DNA of 64,000 bases from Pseudonocardia sp. (GCF_029263155.1 NZ_JAJCYB010000070.1:1-64000); one strand, 5' to 3'; shown: positions 1 to 13,602, counted from the stretch's first letter. Made by a program: numbers and translations. Notes: generated by a model from the sequence alone, not told the origin.

Positions 1-243
1 GACGTCACCTGCCGCACCCCGGGGTGTCGCCGCGCCGCGGCGACCTGCGAACTCGACCACGTCACCCCATGGAACTGCGGCGGGGTCACCGACGAGGCCA
101 ACCTGTGCACCCTGTGCACAGCGCACCATCACATGAAGGAACATCCCGGCTGGCAGGTCGTCCTCCACCCCGACCGCCGCGTCGAGTGGATCACCCCCAC
201 CGGGCACCGGTACTGGACCCAGCCCCACGACTACCGGGAGTAG
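1..243 (+). CDS. HNH endonuclease domain protein (DUF222-type), C-terminal part
   Basis: The frame is open from base 1 to the TAG at 241, so the gene begins outside the window; 80 residues remain. The visible part is a complete HNH nuclease fold: a CxxxxC pair (CRTPGC), the catalytic CELDHVTPW motif, an asparagine in EANLCTLC, and the closing HHHMKEH. The tail, with W-x-x-P-T-G-H-R-Y, is typical of the actinobacterial DUF222/HNH family, whose members are usually 350-500 residues and multicopy in one genome. Their biological role is unsettled; DNA nicking or cleavage is expected from the HNH fold. It ends 10 bp from the convergent response regulator gene. Confidence 0.85.
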   Translation, partial: DVTCRTPGCRRAAATCELDHVTPWNCGGVTDEANLCTLCTAHHHMKEHPGWQVVLHPDRRVEWITPTGHRYWTQPHDYRE

Positions 244-253
244 ACCCGACCGG

Positions 254-783
254 TCAGGGCTTCCGGCCCCGCACGTCGTCGAGCCGTGCGCGGGCACGCG
301 CCAGAACCGCGGGATCATCCACGGCTCCGGCGAGCAGCTTCGCCGTGTCGTCGACGGCGCGGCGCAGCCGGGTCACCTCGGCGGCCCGGTCGGCCAGCTC
401 GGTGTGCATCGACCACAGGTCCACGAACACCGCCACCTTCGACCGCAGCACCCACGGATCGAAGGGCTTGGTGATGTAGTCCACGGCCCCGGCCTGGTAG
501 CCGCGGAAGGCCAGGTGGGGGTCGTAGTCCACGGCGGTGAGGAACAGGATCGGGATGTGCCGGGTGCGCTCGCGCTGCTTGACGTGGCCGGCCGTCTCGA
601 AGCCGTCCATGCCGGGCATGTGGGCGTCGAGCAGGATCACCGCGTAGTCCCCGGTGAGCAGGCGCTTGAGCGCGTCCTCGCCGCTGGTCACCGCCTCGAT
701 CTCGATCGGCAGCCCCTCCAGGATCGCCTGCAGGGCCAGCAGGTTCTCGCGGCGGTCGTCGACGGCGAGCACCCGGGCGGTGC

Positions 784-787
<4 letters not shown>
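254..787 (-). CDS. Receiver-domain response regulator
   Basis: This 177-residue protein is a single CheY-like receiver with a short C-terminal helical tail and no DNA-binding domain. It carries the acidic pair in VLAVDDRREN, the phospho-acceptor Asp in ILLDAHMPGMDG, the Thr/Ser position in FLTAVD and the conserved Lys in ITKPFDP. It starts with GTG that overlaps the stop of the upstream hybrid kinase (GTGA, 784-787), so the two are translationally coupled. Residues 130-177 look like a coiled coil. The obvious inference is that it takes phosphate from that kinase; a stand-alone receiver may pass it on or act by protein contact. Confidence 0.92.
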
Positions 788-4671
<3,884 letters not shown>

Positions 4672-4733
4672 CGGGCCGACCCTAGGGACTCCCCATCCGC
4701 CGCGCCAACACGGCCAGGGGCCAGACTGGACGG

Positions 4734-6806
4734 GTGCCCGTCCAGACCGAACGGCGGATCCGTCTTCCGCCCGATGCACGCTCGCCGGGACGTGCGCGCC
4801 GGATGCTGCTCGACGCGCTGGACGACCCGGCGCTCGGCGGCGGGGAATCCGACGAGCTCGTGGAGACCGCCGTCCTGCTGGCGAGCGAGCTGTGCGAGAA
4901 CGCCGTCCTGCACGCGGGCACCGAGTTCGAGGTGGAGCTGCGGGTCTCCGACGAGGAGATCGTGGTGACCGTCAGTGACCGCGGCGCCGGACCGCTGGAG
5001 ATCCACCTCGCGCAGCCGCGGCGCCGCTACGGCCGCGCGCCGTCGCACGGCCGCGGTCTCACGATGCTGGAACGGCTCGCGACGGCGTGGGGCACCCGGC
5101 ACGAGTCCGACGGCACCCACCGCACCTGGTTCTGCCTGCAGCGCACGCCCGCCGCGACGCGCCCCCCGGCCGGGCCGCCCGCCGAGTCCACCGGCCCGCC
5201 GGTCCGGGGCGGCACCGACCGCACCCGCTGGCTGCTGCACGTGCCCACCGGACTGGTCGACCGGCTCGAACCCGCGGAGCTGATCTCCGAGCTGCTGCGC
5301 AGGCTGCGCGAGGTGCTCGACGCCCGGTCGGTGCGGGTGGAGGTCGACGAGGGTGACGGCACGGGGTTGCGGGAGGTCGCGCGGGCCGGTGCGACCCCGG
5401 CGACCGACGATCCCGGATGGGAGGTGCCGCTGCCGACGACGGCACCGCTGCGCGGCTCGCTGTGGGTCGTGGCCGACCCGCCGACGCAGGACCAGCCCGA
5501 CGGCGGTGACGGGCGCGAGCTCGCCGAGCTGGTCGCCCACCGCGTCGGCATGGCCGTCGAGTCGTCCTGGCTGCGCGGTGTCGACCAGCGGCGGCGCGCG
5601 TGGATGACCTACCTCGCGGAGACCAGCGAGCTGCTCTCGCAGTCGCTCGACGTCGAGCTCGCCGTGGCGGTCGTCCCGCAGGTCGTGGTGCCCCGCCTGG
5701 GCCAGTGGTGCGCGGTGCACCTCGCCGACGCGCTGGGGCGGCTGCGGCTGGCGGCGCTGACCCACGCCGAGGAGGACGCGCTGCCCGAGCTGCGCGCCGT
5801 CCTCGACCCCGCGGCCACTCCCGGGCTGCAGGGCGAGCTGGGTGAGCGGCTGGCCGAGGTCGCCCGCGGCGGGGTCGGGGCCACCACCCGGTTCGCCGTG
5901 CCCACCGACGGCATCGCGGTCGCGCTGCGCGCCCGGGGGCGCACGCTGGGCACGCTCGTCGTCGGCCGACCACCGGGTCGCCCGCACACGCCCGAGGACA
6001 TCGTCCTGATCGGCGACATCGCCCGCCGCGCGGGGCTGGCCATCCACAACGCGCAGAGCACCGCCGCGCACGTCGACGTCTCGCAGGCGCTGCAGCAGGC
6101 GCTGCTGCCCCGGGCCCTGCCGATCGCGCCGGGTGTCGACTTCGCGGCGCGGTACCTGCCCGCCACCGTGGGCAGCGACGTCGGCGGCGACTTCTACGAC
6201 GTGCTCACGATCGACCCGGCCCACTGGCTGCTGGCGATCGGTGACGTCTGCGGCAAGGGCGCGCGGGCCGCCGCCCGCACCGGGCTGGTCCGCGACGTGC
6301 TGCGTGTGCTGGTCCGCGACGGGCGCACCCTGCCCCGCGCGGTGGAGCTGCTCAACGACGTGATGATGGACGCGGGTGACCCGCTGCAGTTCTGCACGCT
6401 CGCCGCTGCGCGACTCTCGCGCCCCGCGCCGGGCGAGGCGCCCGGCCTCGACATCGACCTGGTGCTCGCCGGGCACCTGCAGCCCGTGCTCGTGCACTCC
6501 GACGGCACGGCCGAGCTGATCGGGTCGTTCGGCACTGCGGTGGGCCTGGTGGCACGGGTGGAGCTGGCGAGCACGCGGCACCACATCGCCCCGGGCGACA
6601 CCCTGCTCGCCTACACCGACGGCGTCACCGAGCGCAGGCGCGGTCGGGAGCAGTTCGGCCCCGACCGGTTGCTCGCCGCGGCGGGCGCGGCGGCCGGGCA
6701 GACGGCGGCGCAGGTGGTCGAGGCCGTCCGCGTGGCGGTGGAGCGCTTCTCCGACGATCCCCGCGACGACGACATCGCGCTGCTGGCCGTCCGTGCGCTG
6801 CCCTGA
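4734..6806 (+). CDS. SpoIIE-family PP2C phosphatase with N-terminal anti-sigma-like ATPase and GAF domains
   Basis: A 690-residue soluble regulator. Residues 1-145 form a HATPase_c_2 (RsbW-like) domain with ASELCENAVLHA and the glycine segment GRGLTMLE. Residues about 150-270 and 280-440 look like GAF-type sensory domains. Residues about 450-690 form a SpoIIE phosphatase with metal-ligand motifs VGGDFYDV, IGDVCGKGA and DDDIALL. The GTG start at 4734 lies 62 bp from the divergent hybrid kinase start. Having a kinase-like and a phosphatase domain in one chain fits a partner-switching stress module that controls an anti-anti-sigma factor. No sigma or STAS gene lies next to it, so its partner is elsewhere. 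Confidence 0.9.
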   Translation: MPVQTERRIRLPPDARSPGRARRMLLDALDDPALGGGESDELVETAVLLASELCENAVLHAGTEFEVELRVSDEEIVVTVSDRGAGPLEIHLAQPRRRYGRAPSHGRGLTMLERLATAWGTRHESDGTHRTWFCLQRTPAATRPPAGPPAESTGPPVRGGTDRTRWLLHVPTGLVDRLEPAELISELLRRLREVLDARSVRVEVDEGDGTGLREVARAGATPATDDPGWEVPLPTTAPLRGSLWVVADPPTQDQPDGGDGRELAELVAHRVGMAVESSWLRGVDQRRRAWMTYLAETSELLSQSLDVELAVAVVPQVVVPRLGQWCAVHLADALGRLRLAALTHAEEDALPELRAVLDPAATPGLQGELGERLAEVARGGVGATTRFAVPTDGIAVALRARGRTLGTLVVGRPPGRPHTPEDIVLIGDIARRAGLAIHNAQSTAAHVDVSQALQQALLPRALPIAPGVDFAARYLPATVGSDVGGDFYDVLTIDPAHWLLAIGDVCGKGARAAARTGLVRDVLRVLVRDGRTLPRAVELLNDVMMDAGDPLQFCTLAAARLSRPAPGEAPGLDIDLVLAGHLQPVLVHSDGTAELIGSFGTAVGLVARVELASTRHHIAPGDTLLAYTDGVTERRRGREQFGPDRLLAAAGAAAGQTAAQVVEAVRVAVERFSDDPRDDDIALLAVRALP

Positions 6807-6873
6807 GAGCGGACCTGAGGGCGGACCCGGGGGCGGGATACGCCACAAGGCGGGTGCGCGAAGTCCTGGATCG

Positions 6874-8400
6874 ATGCACCCTGGAGTCGTCCGCACGTCC
6901 CGGGAGGAAGTCCTGAAGCCCGAACGCCGCGCCCTGCGGGCCCGCTGGTGGCCCACCGCGCTGCTGGTGCTGTTCTGCCTCGGCGTCGGGATCCCCGTCA
7001 CCGTGGCGCTGACCCCGAACCAGGACGTCGTCGCGTTCGGGCAGTACATCGCGGTCGGGGCCCGCCCGCCGGACCTGTCGGTGGCCGGGCCCGCGCAAAT
7101 CGTGCAGGTCGGCAACACCACCCTCGACGTCGAGCGGCTGCGGGTCTACGGGCCGCTGCGCCCGCAGGTCACGCTCGGCCCGGTGCAGCGCAACGCGGGC
7201 GCGGCGGCCGTGTTCGACCCCGTGGCCGGGCCGCGGCTGGGCGAGCGGGCCGTCGCCGACGTCACCGCGGCGTTCCTGACCTGGTACCTCTGGGCCGGCG
7301 TGGGGCTGCTGGTGTTCACCGTCGCGGCGGCGGCCGCCGGTACCGGGCTGCGGACGCTGCTGGTGCTGCGGCGGGAGAGCCGCGACCCCGGTGGCCACGC
7401 CCCGCTCGCCGAGATCTGGGCCTTCTGCCGGCGCGGCGCCGGACGGATGACCGTGGTCGCCCTGGCGGTGTCGATGCTGGCCTGGGTGGGGGCGGGCGCG
7501 CTGGCCTACGCGGGCGCCGTCGGCGGGCTGCGCAATGTGGCGTCGCTGTCGCAGCTCGTGGGCGCGCGGCAGCTCAGCCCGGATCCGGTGGGCCCGCCCG
7601 TCGACGGGTTCGACGGCGCGGTGATCGGCGACTCCCGGGTGTCGCGGATCGGCGGCCCGCCGCTGCCCGACGGCAGCGCCGACGATGCGGCCTGCGGCCG
7701 CAGCACCGACTCACTGGCCTCCCAGATCGGCTCGCTGACCGACACCAGCGTGCTCAACCTCGCCTGCCCGTCGGCGACGATCACCAGCGGGCTGCGCGGT
7801 CCGCAGCAGGAGCAGGGCCGGGTGCTGCCCGCCCAGGTCGGGCTGCTCAAGCAGGTGCGCGACCTGGACTTCGTCGTGGTCGCCATCGGCCCCAACGACG
7901 TCGGCTGGACCGACTTCCTGCTCTACTGCTACGGCGTGCCGGACTGCGCGGACAACCTCACGCGCGGCGAGTTCGACTACCGCCTCGCCGCGTTCGACAA
8001 CGTCTACTCCGACCTGCTCGCCGATCTCAACCAGCTGCCCGGCGCCCCGCGGGTCGTGGTCATGACCTCCTACCGCGCCTTCGAGCCCGACGCGGACTGC
8101 CCCGACACCCTCGGCCCGCCCGGCACCCCCGGGCTGGACGCCACCAAGATCGAGCTGCTCAACACGCGGATCGGCGAGCTCAACGACATCCTCGTCGCGG
8201 GCGCCGAGGCCTACGGCTTCGCGGTGGCCCGACCCGAGCTCGCGCTGCTCTGCGAGGAACCGCGCGGCGGCCTGGGCCCGGACCTGCAGGGCCTGACGGA
8301 CCCGTTCCCGTACCACCCGACCGCGATCGGCTCCCTGCGGATGGCCGCGGCGGTCACGCCACTGCTGACCACCGCGCGCGACCCGGTCCCGGTCCGCTGA
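6874..8400 (+). CDS. Membrane-anchored SGNH/GDSL hydrolase
   Basis: A protein of about 508 residues. It has an N-terminal transmembrane helix (WWPTALLVLFCLGVG), two more near residues 125-150 and 185-215, then an extracytoplasmic SGNH hydrolase domain. Block I is IGDSRVS with the nucleophilic Ser, block III is IGPNDVGW, and the terminal dyad is in DPFPYHPT. Paired cysteines in the catalytic domain suggest disulfides outside the cell. The family includes acyl-esterases acting on lipids, cell-wall glycans or acylated sugars; the substrate cannot be read from the sequence. The start is uncertain: ATG 6874 is used, although the GGGAGGAAG at 6902 would fit a CTG start near 6912 better. Confidence 0.85.
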   Translation: MHPGVVRTSREEVLKPERRALRARWWPTALLVLFCLGVGIPVTVALTPNQDVVAFGQYIAVGARPPDLSVAGPAQIVQVGNTTLDVERLRVYGPLRPQVTLGPVQRNAGAAAVFDPVAGPRLGERAVADVTAAFLTWYLWAGVGLLVFTVAAAAAGTGLRTLLVLRRESRDPGGHAPLAEIWAFCRRGAGRMTVVALAVSMLAWVGAGALAYAGAVGGLRNVASLSQLVGARQLSPDPVGPPVDGFDGAVIGDSRVSRIGGPPLPDGSADDAACGRSTDSLASQIGSLTDTSVLNLACPSATITSGLRGPQQEQGRVLPAQVGLLKQVRDLDFVVVAIGPNDVGWTDFLLYCYGVPDCADNLTRGEFDYRLAAFDNVYSDLLADLNQLPGAPRVVVMTSYRAFEPDADCPDTLGPPGTPGLDATKIELLNTRIGELNDILVAGAEAYGFAVARPELALLCEEPRGGLGPDLQGLTDPFPYHPTAIGSLRMAAAVTPLLTTARDPVPVR

Positions 8401-8401
8401 C

Positions 8402-10150
8402 CTACCTCCCGGGCGCCGTCACCGCGGCGAACGCGTCCACGACGCCCTCGCCGTAGTGCCCGTTGAACCCGGTGGTGCCCTCGCACGGGGCGTCGAACTC
8501 GGCCGGGCGGCCCTCGCGGGCGTAGCTCAGCACCGGCGCCGGGCAGGCCCGGTCCGCCGCGGTGCGCAGCAGGATCCGCTCGACGGCGTCGGGTGCCATC
8601 CCGAACCCGTCGCGCGACGGGCGCCCGAACTCGCTGACGATCAGCGCCGCCACGCCGGTCACGTGCGGCGAGGCCATCGACGTGCCCTGCAGGTAGGCGT
8701 AGTAGCCACAGGTGCCCGCGTCGTCGCAGGCCCGCTGCACGCCGTTGGCGACGCCCTGCTCGGTGACCGTGCCGTCCGGCGCCACGTCCCCGTCGGCCTC
8801 CAGGACCGACCGCGGGTAGGTCGAGAGGATCAGGTTCTCGAGGGTGGAGAACCCGGGGGTGCCGAACCCGTCGCGGAACCAGCCACCCGGCGCCGCGAGC
8901 GAGATCTGCTCGGTGCCGTAGTTGGAGTAGTCGGCCTTGATCCCCGACGGGCCCAGCGCCGAGACGCCGATCACGTGCGGGCCCTCGACCGGCAGGTCGA
9001 CGCAGGTCCGGTTGTCGATCACCCGCGGGTACTCCTGCCCGAACGGGTAGTCGGGGCTGGAGACGTCGGTGCGCGGGCGGCCGAGGTCCTCGTGGTTGTT
9101 GCCCAGCGAACCGACCAGCGTCACGCCCTTGCGGTGGGCGTAGCGCAGCGCACGGTTCACGGTCTCGATCACGGTGCGCTGCTCGATCTGCGCCTCCGGC
9201 GGGTCGGCCGGGTTGTCGATGCAGTTGTAGAGCCACGGGTCCACGTAGAACGACATGTTGATCACGTCGAGGCCGATGTCGGCGCCGTAGGTCAGGGCGT
9301 CGACGACCGGCTGCAGGAACAGCAGTCCCGCGTCCTGACCGCCGCGGATGTTCACCAGCGTGACGCCCGGGGCCACGCCGGACACGCCGAACCCGTCGGC
9401 GGCGGCCGCGACGGTGCCGGCCACGTGGGTGCCGTGGCCGCTGTCGTCGCGGTCGACCGGGTCGAGGCAGCCCTTCACCTCGCACGGGCCGTCCACGACC
9501 GCGCCGTTCGGGTCGTTCGGGATGTCGACCGCGAAGTTGCGCGAGAGCTCGGCGTCGAAGTTGCCGGCGAGGTCGGGGTGGCTGCCGTCGATGCCGCTGT
9601 CCAGGATCCCGACGAGCACGCGGTCGTCCCCGGCCTGGACCCCGCGCGCCGCACCGGCGCGGACGAGCGCCAGGCCCCAGAGTCGCTCGTCGAGCGGGTC
9701 GAGCCCGGCCGCGGCCCCGCCGCCGCCCGCTCCCCCGCCCGGTGCCGCCCCACCCTGCGCTCCCCGGCGGTGCTCCTGCTCCACGTGGTCGCGTTCGGCT
9801 CCCCGGCCACCGGTGTCGGGCCCGGCGCCGGGCGTCCGCCCGACCGGGCGGGCGTGACTGGCGCCCAGCACCGCGCCGTCGGCCGTCACGGTCTCGACGA
9901 ACCCGCCCGCCGGGGCGTCGACGACCAGGGTGCCGATGGCGGGGTTCTCCCGCAGCACGGTGCCGCCCGCCGACTCGACCGCGGCGCGGGCCGCCGCCGG
10001 GTCGGCGCCGTCCTCGACGAGCACCGTGTACTCGGCGAGCTCCGGGGCCGTGAGCTCCGGGGCGGCGAGCGCCGTCGGGGTCGCGACGGCGGTCACCGAG
10101 AGAGCCGCCGCGGCGGCGACCGTGAGCGCGAGTCCTCGTGGGCCCTTCAC
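8402..10150 (-). CDS. Secreted S8 (subtilisin-type) serine protease
   Basis: A 582-residue preproprotein. A Sec signal peptide (about 1-29, ending LA-A) is followed by an I9-type propeptide (about 40-105) and a glycine-rich linker (133-150). The catalytic triad is Asp184 (VGILDSGIDG), His242 (DSGHGTHVAGT) and Ser491 (GTSMASPHVTG). Several cysteines in the catalytic domain suggest disulfides. The GTG start overlaps the stop of the upstream lipid kinase gene (GTGA, 10147-10150), and GGAGG sits 6 bp before it, so translation is coupled. It ends 2 bp from the convergent SGNH hydrolase. It probably has an extracellular degradative or processing role. Confidence 0.95.
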   Translation of the reverse strand: MKGPRGLALTVAAAAALSVTAVATPTALAAPELTAPELAEYTVLVEDGADPAAARAAVESAGGTVLRENPAIGTLVVDAPAGGFVETVTADGAVLGASHARPVGRTPGAGPDTGGRGAERDHVEQEHRRGAQGGAAPGGGAGGGGAAAGLDPLDERLWGLALVRAGAARGVQAGDDRVLVGILDSGIDGSHPDLAGNFDAELSRNFAVDIPNDPNGAVVDGPCEVKGCLDPVDRDDSGHGTHVAGTVAAAADGFGVSGVAPGVTLVNIRGGQDAGLLFLQPVVDALTYGADIGLDVINMSFYVDPWLYNCIDNPADPPEAQIEQRTVIETVNRALRYAHRKGVTLVGSLGNNHEDLGRPRTDVSSPDYPFGQEYPRVIDNRTCVDLPVEGPHVIGVSALGPSGIKADYSNYGTEQISLAAPGGWFRDGFGTPGFSTLENLILSTYPRSVLEADGDVAPDGTVTEQGVANGVQRACDDAGTCGYYAYLQGTSMASPHVTGVAALIVSEFGRPSRDGFGMAPDAVERILLRTAADRACPAPVLSYAREGRPAEFDAPCEGTTGFNGHYGEGVVDAFAAVTAPGR

Positions 10151-11292
10151 GCAACCTCCATGATCATGTGGTCTCCCCGTGGAGTGAACGCGGTCACCCT
10201 ATGGTGGGCCCGGGCCGGTCCGACGCCGGGAGCCCCGGGCGGGGTCTCCTCGGCGGCCGGGCTGCGCTCCGGGACGCGCACGACCAGCGCGCCGGGGTCG
10301 ACCCGGATCCGCATCTCGGTGGCGTCACCGATCGGGTCGCCGTCGATCTGCGAGGCCTGCGGGTCGCCCGCGACGATGACGACCTCCCTGGCCGTCCAGT
10401 GCTCGACCCGCGAGTGCCCGCGGCGCCTGCGGCTGATCACCCGGGCGGCCACCGCGATCCAGCCGGGGATGCCCTTGGGCGCGAGGTTGACCACGTCGAG
10501 CACCCCGTCGTCGACGAGCGCCTCGGGCATCAGCACCAGCCCGCCGAGCAGCGTGCCGCTGTTGCCGACGAGCACGGTGCGGCTGCGGCGACGCAGCGGC
10601 GGACCGCCGTCGAGGGTGATCGTCACGCGGGTGCGGCGACCGCGCATGGCCCGCAGTCCGGCGAAGACGTAGGCCAGCGGCCCGACCCGGGCCTTGAGCG
10701 CCTCGGGGGTGTTGCCCATGACGTCGGCGTCGAACCCGGTGCCGGCCATGACGAGGAACGCGTGCTCCTCGTCGCCGCCGTCGACGCGGACGCGGCCGAT
10801 GTCGATGACGCGGTCGTCGCCGGACAGCGCCACCCGGGTCGCGGTCGGCAGGTCGAGCGGGCACTCCAGCGTCCGGGCGAGCAGGTTGCCGGTACCCGCG
10901 GGCAGCAGGCCCAGCGCCACACCGGTGCCGGCCAGTGCCTCGGCGACCGCGCGCACCGTGCCGTCGCCGCCGCAGGCCATGACCACGTCGACCTCCCGGC
11001 CGACCGCGTCGGCCGTCTGCCCCGGGCCGGGGTCCTCGACGGTGGTCTCCAGCCACAGGGGCTCCGCCCAACCCGCCTCCACGCACAGGGCCGTGACCAC
11101 CTCGCGGGTGTCGGCGTCCACCTTGGTGGGGTTGACCACCACCGCGGCGACGGGCCGGTCCTCGGGCTCGGCGGCGAAGGGTTCGGTGGCGGGACGGGTC
11201 CGGGTGTTGCGCACGACGAAAGCTAGCAACACCCCGACCAGCACCACGGTCAGGATGGCGACGACGAGCCACGTCACGCCGGCAGGGGACAC
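10147..11292 (-). CDS. Diacylglycerol kinase-family lipid kinase
   Basis: A 381-residue protein with one N-terminal transmembrane helix (about 5-27) and a DAGK catalytic domain (about 45-370). It shows the nucleotide-binding GGDGT motif (MACGGDGTVRAV), the PAGTGNLLAR motif and a C-terminal domain ending in DGDPIGD-like substrate-lobe residues. Members phosphorylate diacylglycerol or sphingoid-type lipids with ATP. No ribosome-binding site precedes the GTG at 11292; instead TACAGT lies 6 bp upstream, which fits a -10 box of a leaderless transcript. It is coupled to the downstream protease. Confidence 0.92.
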   Translation of the reverse strand: MSPAGVTWLVVAILTVVLVGVLLAFVVRNTRTRPATEPFAAEPEDRPVAAVVVNPTKVDADTREVVTALCVEAGWAEPLWLETTVEDPGPGQTADAVGREVDVVMACGGDGTVRAVAEALAGTGVALGLLPAGTGNLLARTLECPLDLPTATRVALSGDDRVIDIGRVRVDGGDEEHAFLVMAGTGFDADVMGNTPEALKARVGPLAYVFAGLRAMRGRRTRVTITLDGGPPLRRRSRTVLVGNSGTLLGGLVLMPEALVDDGVLDVVNLAPKGIPGWIAVAARVISRRRRGHSRVEHWTAREVVIVAGDPQASQIDGDPIGDATEMRIRVDPGALVVRVPERSPAAEETPPGAPGVGPARAHHRVTAFTPRGDHMIMEVA

Positions 11293-11361
11293 GCGCGAAC
11301 TGTATGGGGCGGACCGCGGACCCGATCACGGGGACGCGGCGCGCCGGCCGAGGATGACCGG

Positions 11362-11841
11362 ATGCACATCGAGGTCGACGACCTGTCCCGGGAGCCGGTC
11401 CGCGCGCTGCTCGCCGAGCACCTCGCCGACATGCGCGCGACCTCGCCGCCGGAGAGCGTGCACGCGCTGGACCTCACGGGGCTCACCGAACCCGCCGTCA
11501 CCGTGTGGACGCTCTGGGAGGGGCCCGCGGTGCTGGGGTGCGCGGCCCTGAAGGAACTCGACGACGGCGGCGCGGGCGAGGTGAAGTCGATGCGGACCGC
11601 GGCCGCCGCACGCGGCCGGGGCGTGGGCACGCGGCTGCTGGAGCACCTGGTGGCGCAGGCCCGTCGCCGCGGATACGGGACGCTCTGGCTGGAGACCGGC
11701 ACGCAGGAGTTCTTCGCCCCCGCGCGCCGGCTCTACACCCGGTACGGCTTCGTCCCCTGCCCGCCGTTCGCCGGATACCGCCTCGACCCGAACAGCGCCT
11801 ACTACACCTGCGCGCTGACCAGCGACGACGGGTCGGTGTAG
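11362..11841 (+). CDS. GNAT family N-acetyltransferase
   Basis: 159 residues with the GNAT fold: beta strands around WTLWEGPAVLGCAALKEL, the acetyl-CoA pyrophosphate loop in RGRGVGTRLLEHL, and the terminal TRYGFVPCPPF block. It resembles the YsnE/EpsJ group of small acetyltransferases. GAGG lies about 8 bp before the ATG. The 3' end overlaps the convergent alanine dehydrogenase gene by 40 bp. The substrate is unknown. Confidence 0.9.
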   Translation: MHIEVDDLSREPVRALLAEHLADMRATSPPESVHALDLTGLTEPAVTVWTLWEGPAVLGCAALKELDDGGAGEVKSMRTAAAARGRGVGTRLLEHLVAQARRRGYGTLWLETGTQEFFAPARRLYTRYGFVPCPPFAGYRLDPNSAYYTCALTSDDGSV

Positions 11842-12926
11842 GGCAGCTCCAGGTCGTGGGCCACCTGCAGGCCGGTCAAGGCGCCCGCGTGGGTGGACAG
11901 TCCCCCGGCCAGCGCGGGGTCGGCGCGCATCGCGTCGGCCCAGCCCAGGTTCGCCAGGCGCAGCACGTAGGGCAGCGTCGCGTTGGTCAGCGCGTAGGTG
12001 GAGGTGTGCGGCACGGCGCCGGGCATGTTGGCGACGCAGTAGAAGACCGAGCCGTGCACGCGGTAGGTCGGGTCGGCGTGCGTGGTGGGGCGCGAGTCGG
12101 CGAAGCAGCCGCCCTGGTCGATGGCGATGTCGACGAGCACCGAGCCGGGCTTCATGCGGCGCACGAGGTCGTTGCCCACCAGCCGGGGCGCACGGGCTCC
12201 CGGCACCAGCACGGCGCCGATCACCAGGTCGGCGGCCAGACAGGCGTGCTCGATCTCGTGGGCGTTGGAGACGATCGTGCGCACGCGCCCGGCGTAGCGC
12301 TCGTCCAGCGTGCGCAGCTTCGCGACGTCCAGGTCGAGGACGGTGACCTCGGCGCCCATGCCGACGGCCATCGCCACGGCGTTCTGGCCGGACACCCCCG
12401 CCCCGATGACGACGACGTTCGCCGGGCGCACCCCGGGCACCCCGCCCATCAGGACACCCCGGCCGCCTGCGGCGCGCAGCAGCGCCCCGGCCCCGGCCTG
12501 CGGGGCCAGCCGGCCCGCGACCTCGCTCATCGGGGCCAGCAGCGGCAGCGCGCCGTCGGCCGTGCGGACGGTCTCGTAGGCGATGGCGGTGGTGCCCGAG
12601 CGCAGCAGCGCCTCGGTGCACTCCTTCGACGCGGCGAGGTGCAGGTAGGTGAACAGCACCTGCCCCTCCCGCAGCCGGTGGTACTCGGACTCGATCGGCT
12701 CCTTGACCTTGAGCAGCAGGTCGGCCGCGGACCACACCTCGTCGGCGGTGCCGAGGACGCGGGCGCCTGCGGCCTCGAAGTCGGCGTCGGCGATCGAGCT
12801 GCCGAGCCCGGCCCCGCGCTCGACGAGCACGTGGTGCCCGCTGCGGGTGAGCTCGTGCGCCCCGGCGGGGGTGAGGGCGACGCGGTACTCGTGGTTCTTG
12901 ACCTCGCGGGGCACACCGATTCTCAT
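11802..12926 (-). CDS. ald: Alanine dehydrogenase
   Basis: A 374-residue protein matching the family's usual length of about 371. It catalyses reversible NAD-dependent deamination of L-alanine to pyruvate and ammonia. It begins [16 protein letters not shown] and carries the substrate-binding KVKEP and TYLHLA segments, a Rossmann motif GAGVSGQNA followed by the acidic LDLD, and the DQGGCF block. The ATG at 12926 has AGGGTGA 5 bp upstream. The divergent Lrp/AsnC gene 67 bp away is the expected activator, as with AldR in mycobacteria. Confidence 0.97.
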   Translation of the reverse strand: MRIGVPREVKNHEYRVALTPAGAHELTRSGHHVLVERGAGLGSSIADADFEAAGARVLGTADEVWSAADLLLKVKEPIESEYHRLREGQVLFTYLHLAASKECTEALLRSGTTAIAYETVRTADGALPLLAPMSEVAGRLAPQAGAGALLRAAGGRGVLMGGVPGVRPANVVVIGAGVSGQNAVAMAVGMGAEVTVLDLDVAKLRTLDERYAGRVRTIVSNAHEIEHACLAADLVIGAVLVPGARAPRLVGNDLVRRMKPGSVLVDIAIDQGGCFADSRPTTHADPTYRVHGSVFYCVANMPGAVPHTSTYALTNATLPYVLRLANLGWADAMRADPALAGGLSTHAGALTGLQVAHDLELPYTDPSSLVSAQV

Positions 12927-12993
12927 GCACTCACCCTGAAGATCCTGCTCGTACACTGCAACAGAAGCGCAGAAGATTCGTCTGGAGGCACCC
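12927..12993. promoter_or_regulatory. Divergent ald / lrp control region
   Basis: This 67-bp spacer carries both promoters and, by analogy with AldR-controlled ald genes, binding sites for the Lrp-type regulator. Visible elements are a repeated CAGAAG (12964 and 12970 region) and A/T-richer tracts (AAGATTCG, ACTGCAACAGAAG) that stand out from the G+C-rich background. No exact operator can be defined by eye. Confidence 0.5.
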
Positions 12994-13500
12994 GTGCCAC
13001 TACCCCCTGCGGGAAGTCGTCCCGCCCGGCCCCTGCGCCCGCAGGAAGTTCGGCTCGACGGCACCGACCGCGCGATCGTGGCGGCCCTCGCCGAGGACGC
13101 CCGCGTCTCCAACAAGGCACTCGCCGAGCGGGTCGGGATCGCACAGTCCACCTGCCTGGCCCGCGTGCGGGCCCTTCGCGAGAGCGGCGTCATCCGCGGC
13201 TACCACGCCGACATCGATCCGCGGGCGCTCGGCCACGACCTGCAGGCGATGATCGCCATCCGGCTCCAGCCCGGTGCCCGGCGGGCGATGGCGGAGTTCA
13301 CCGCCGCCCTCGTCCGCTGCCCCGAGGTGCTGGAGGTGTACTTCGTGGCCGGCGCCAACGACTTCCTCGTGCACGTCGCCACGTCCAGCACCGACGAGCT
13401 GCGCCGGTTCGTGGGCGAGCACCTCAACCGCGATCCGGCCGTGGCCGGCACCGAGACCAACCTGATCTTCGAGCACACCCGGGCGGGCCGGCCGGCGTGA
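12994..13500 (+). CDS. Lrp/AsnC family transcriptional regulator, probably controlling ald
   Basis: 168 residues: an N-terminal AsnC-type winged helix-turn-helix (about 22-80, with LDGTDRAIVAALAEDARVS and STCLARVRAL) and a C-terminal RAM/AsnC ligand-binding domain (about 85-160, with VAGANDFLVHV). The GTG start follows TGGAGG at 6 bp. Lrp-type proteins form octamers and sense amino acids. The divergent position next to alanine dehydrogenase supports an AldR-like role, binding alanine and activating ald. The insertion sequence lies 38 bp downstream of its stop. Confidence 0.93.
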   Translation: MPLPPAGSRPARPLRPQEVRLDGTDRAIVAALAEDARVSNKALAERVGIAQSTCLARVRALRESGVIRGYHADIDPRALGHDLQAMIAIRLQPGARRAMAEFTAALVRCPEVLEVYFVAGANDFLVHVATSSTDELRRFVGEHLNRDPAVAGTETNLIFEHTRAGRPA

Positions 13501-13534
13501 GCGCCGCCCCGGCGCACGGCTCCCGCGGCCACGA

Positions 13535-13538
13535 TTAG
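13535..13538. repeat. Target-site duplication TTAG, left copy
   Basis: TTAG directly precedes the left inverted repeat at 13539, and an identical TTAG directly follows the right one at 14951-14954. A 4-bp duplication of the form YTAR is the signature of IS701-type insertion. Confidence 0.85.
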
Positions 13539-13557
13539 TACTGCAACGGCAGTTCGG
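13539..13557 (+). repeat. Left terminal inverted repeat of the IS
   Basis: TACTGCAACGGCAGTTCGG; it matches the complement of 14932-14950 without mismatch. Confidence 0.93.
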
Positions 13558-13602
13558 CGTGTCGTGAGAGGCTGAGGGTCGTCCGGCGGTGATGATCACC
13601 GC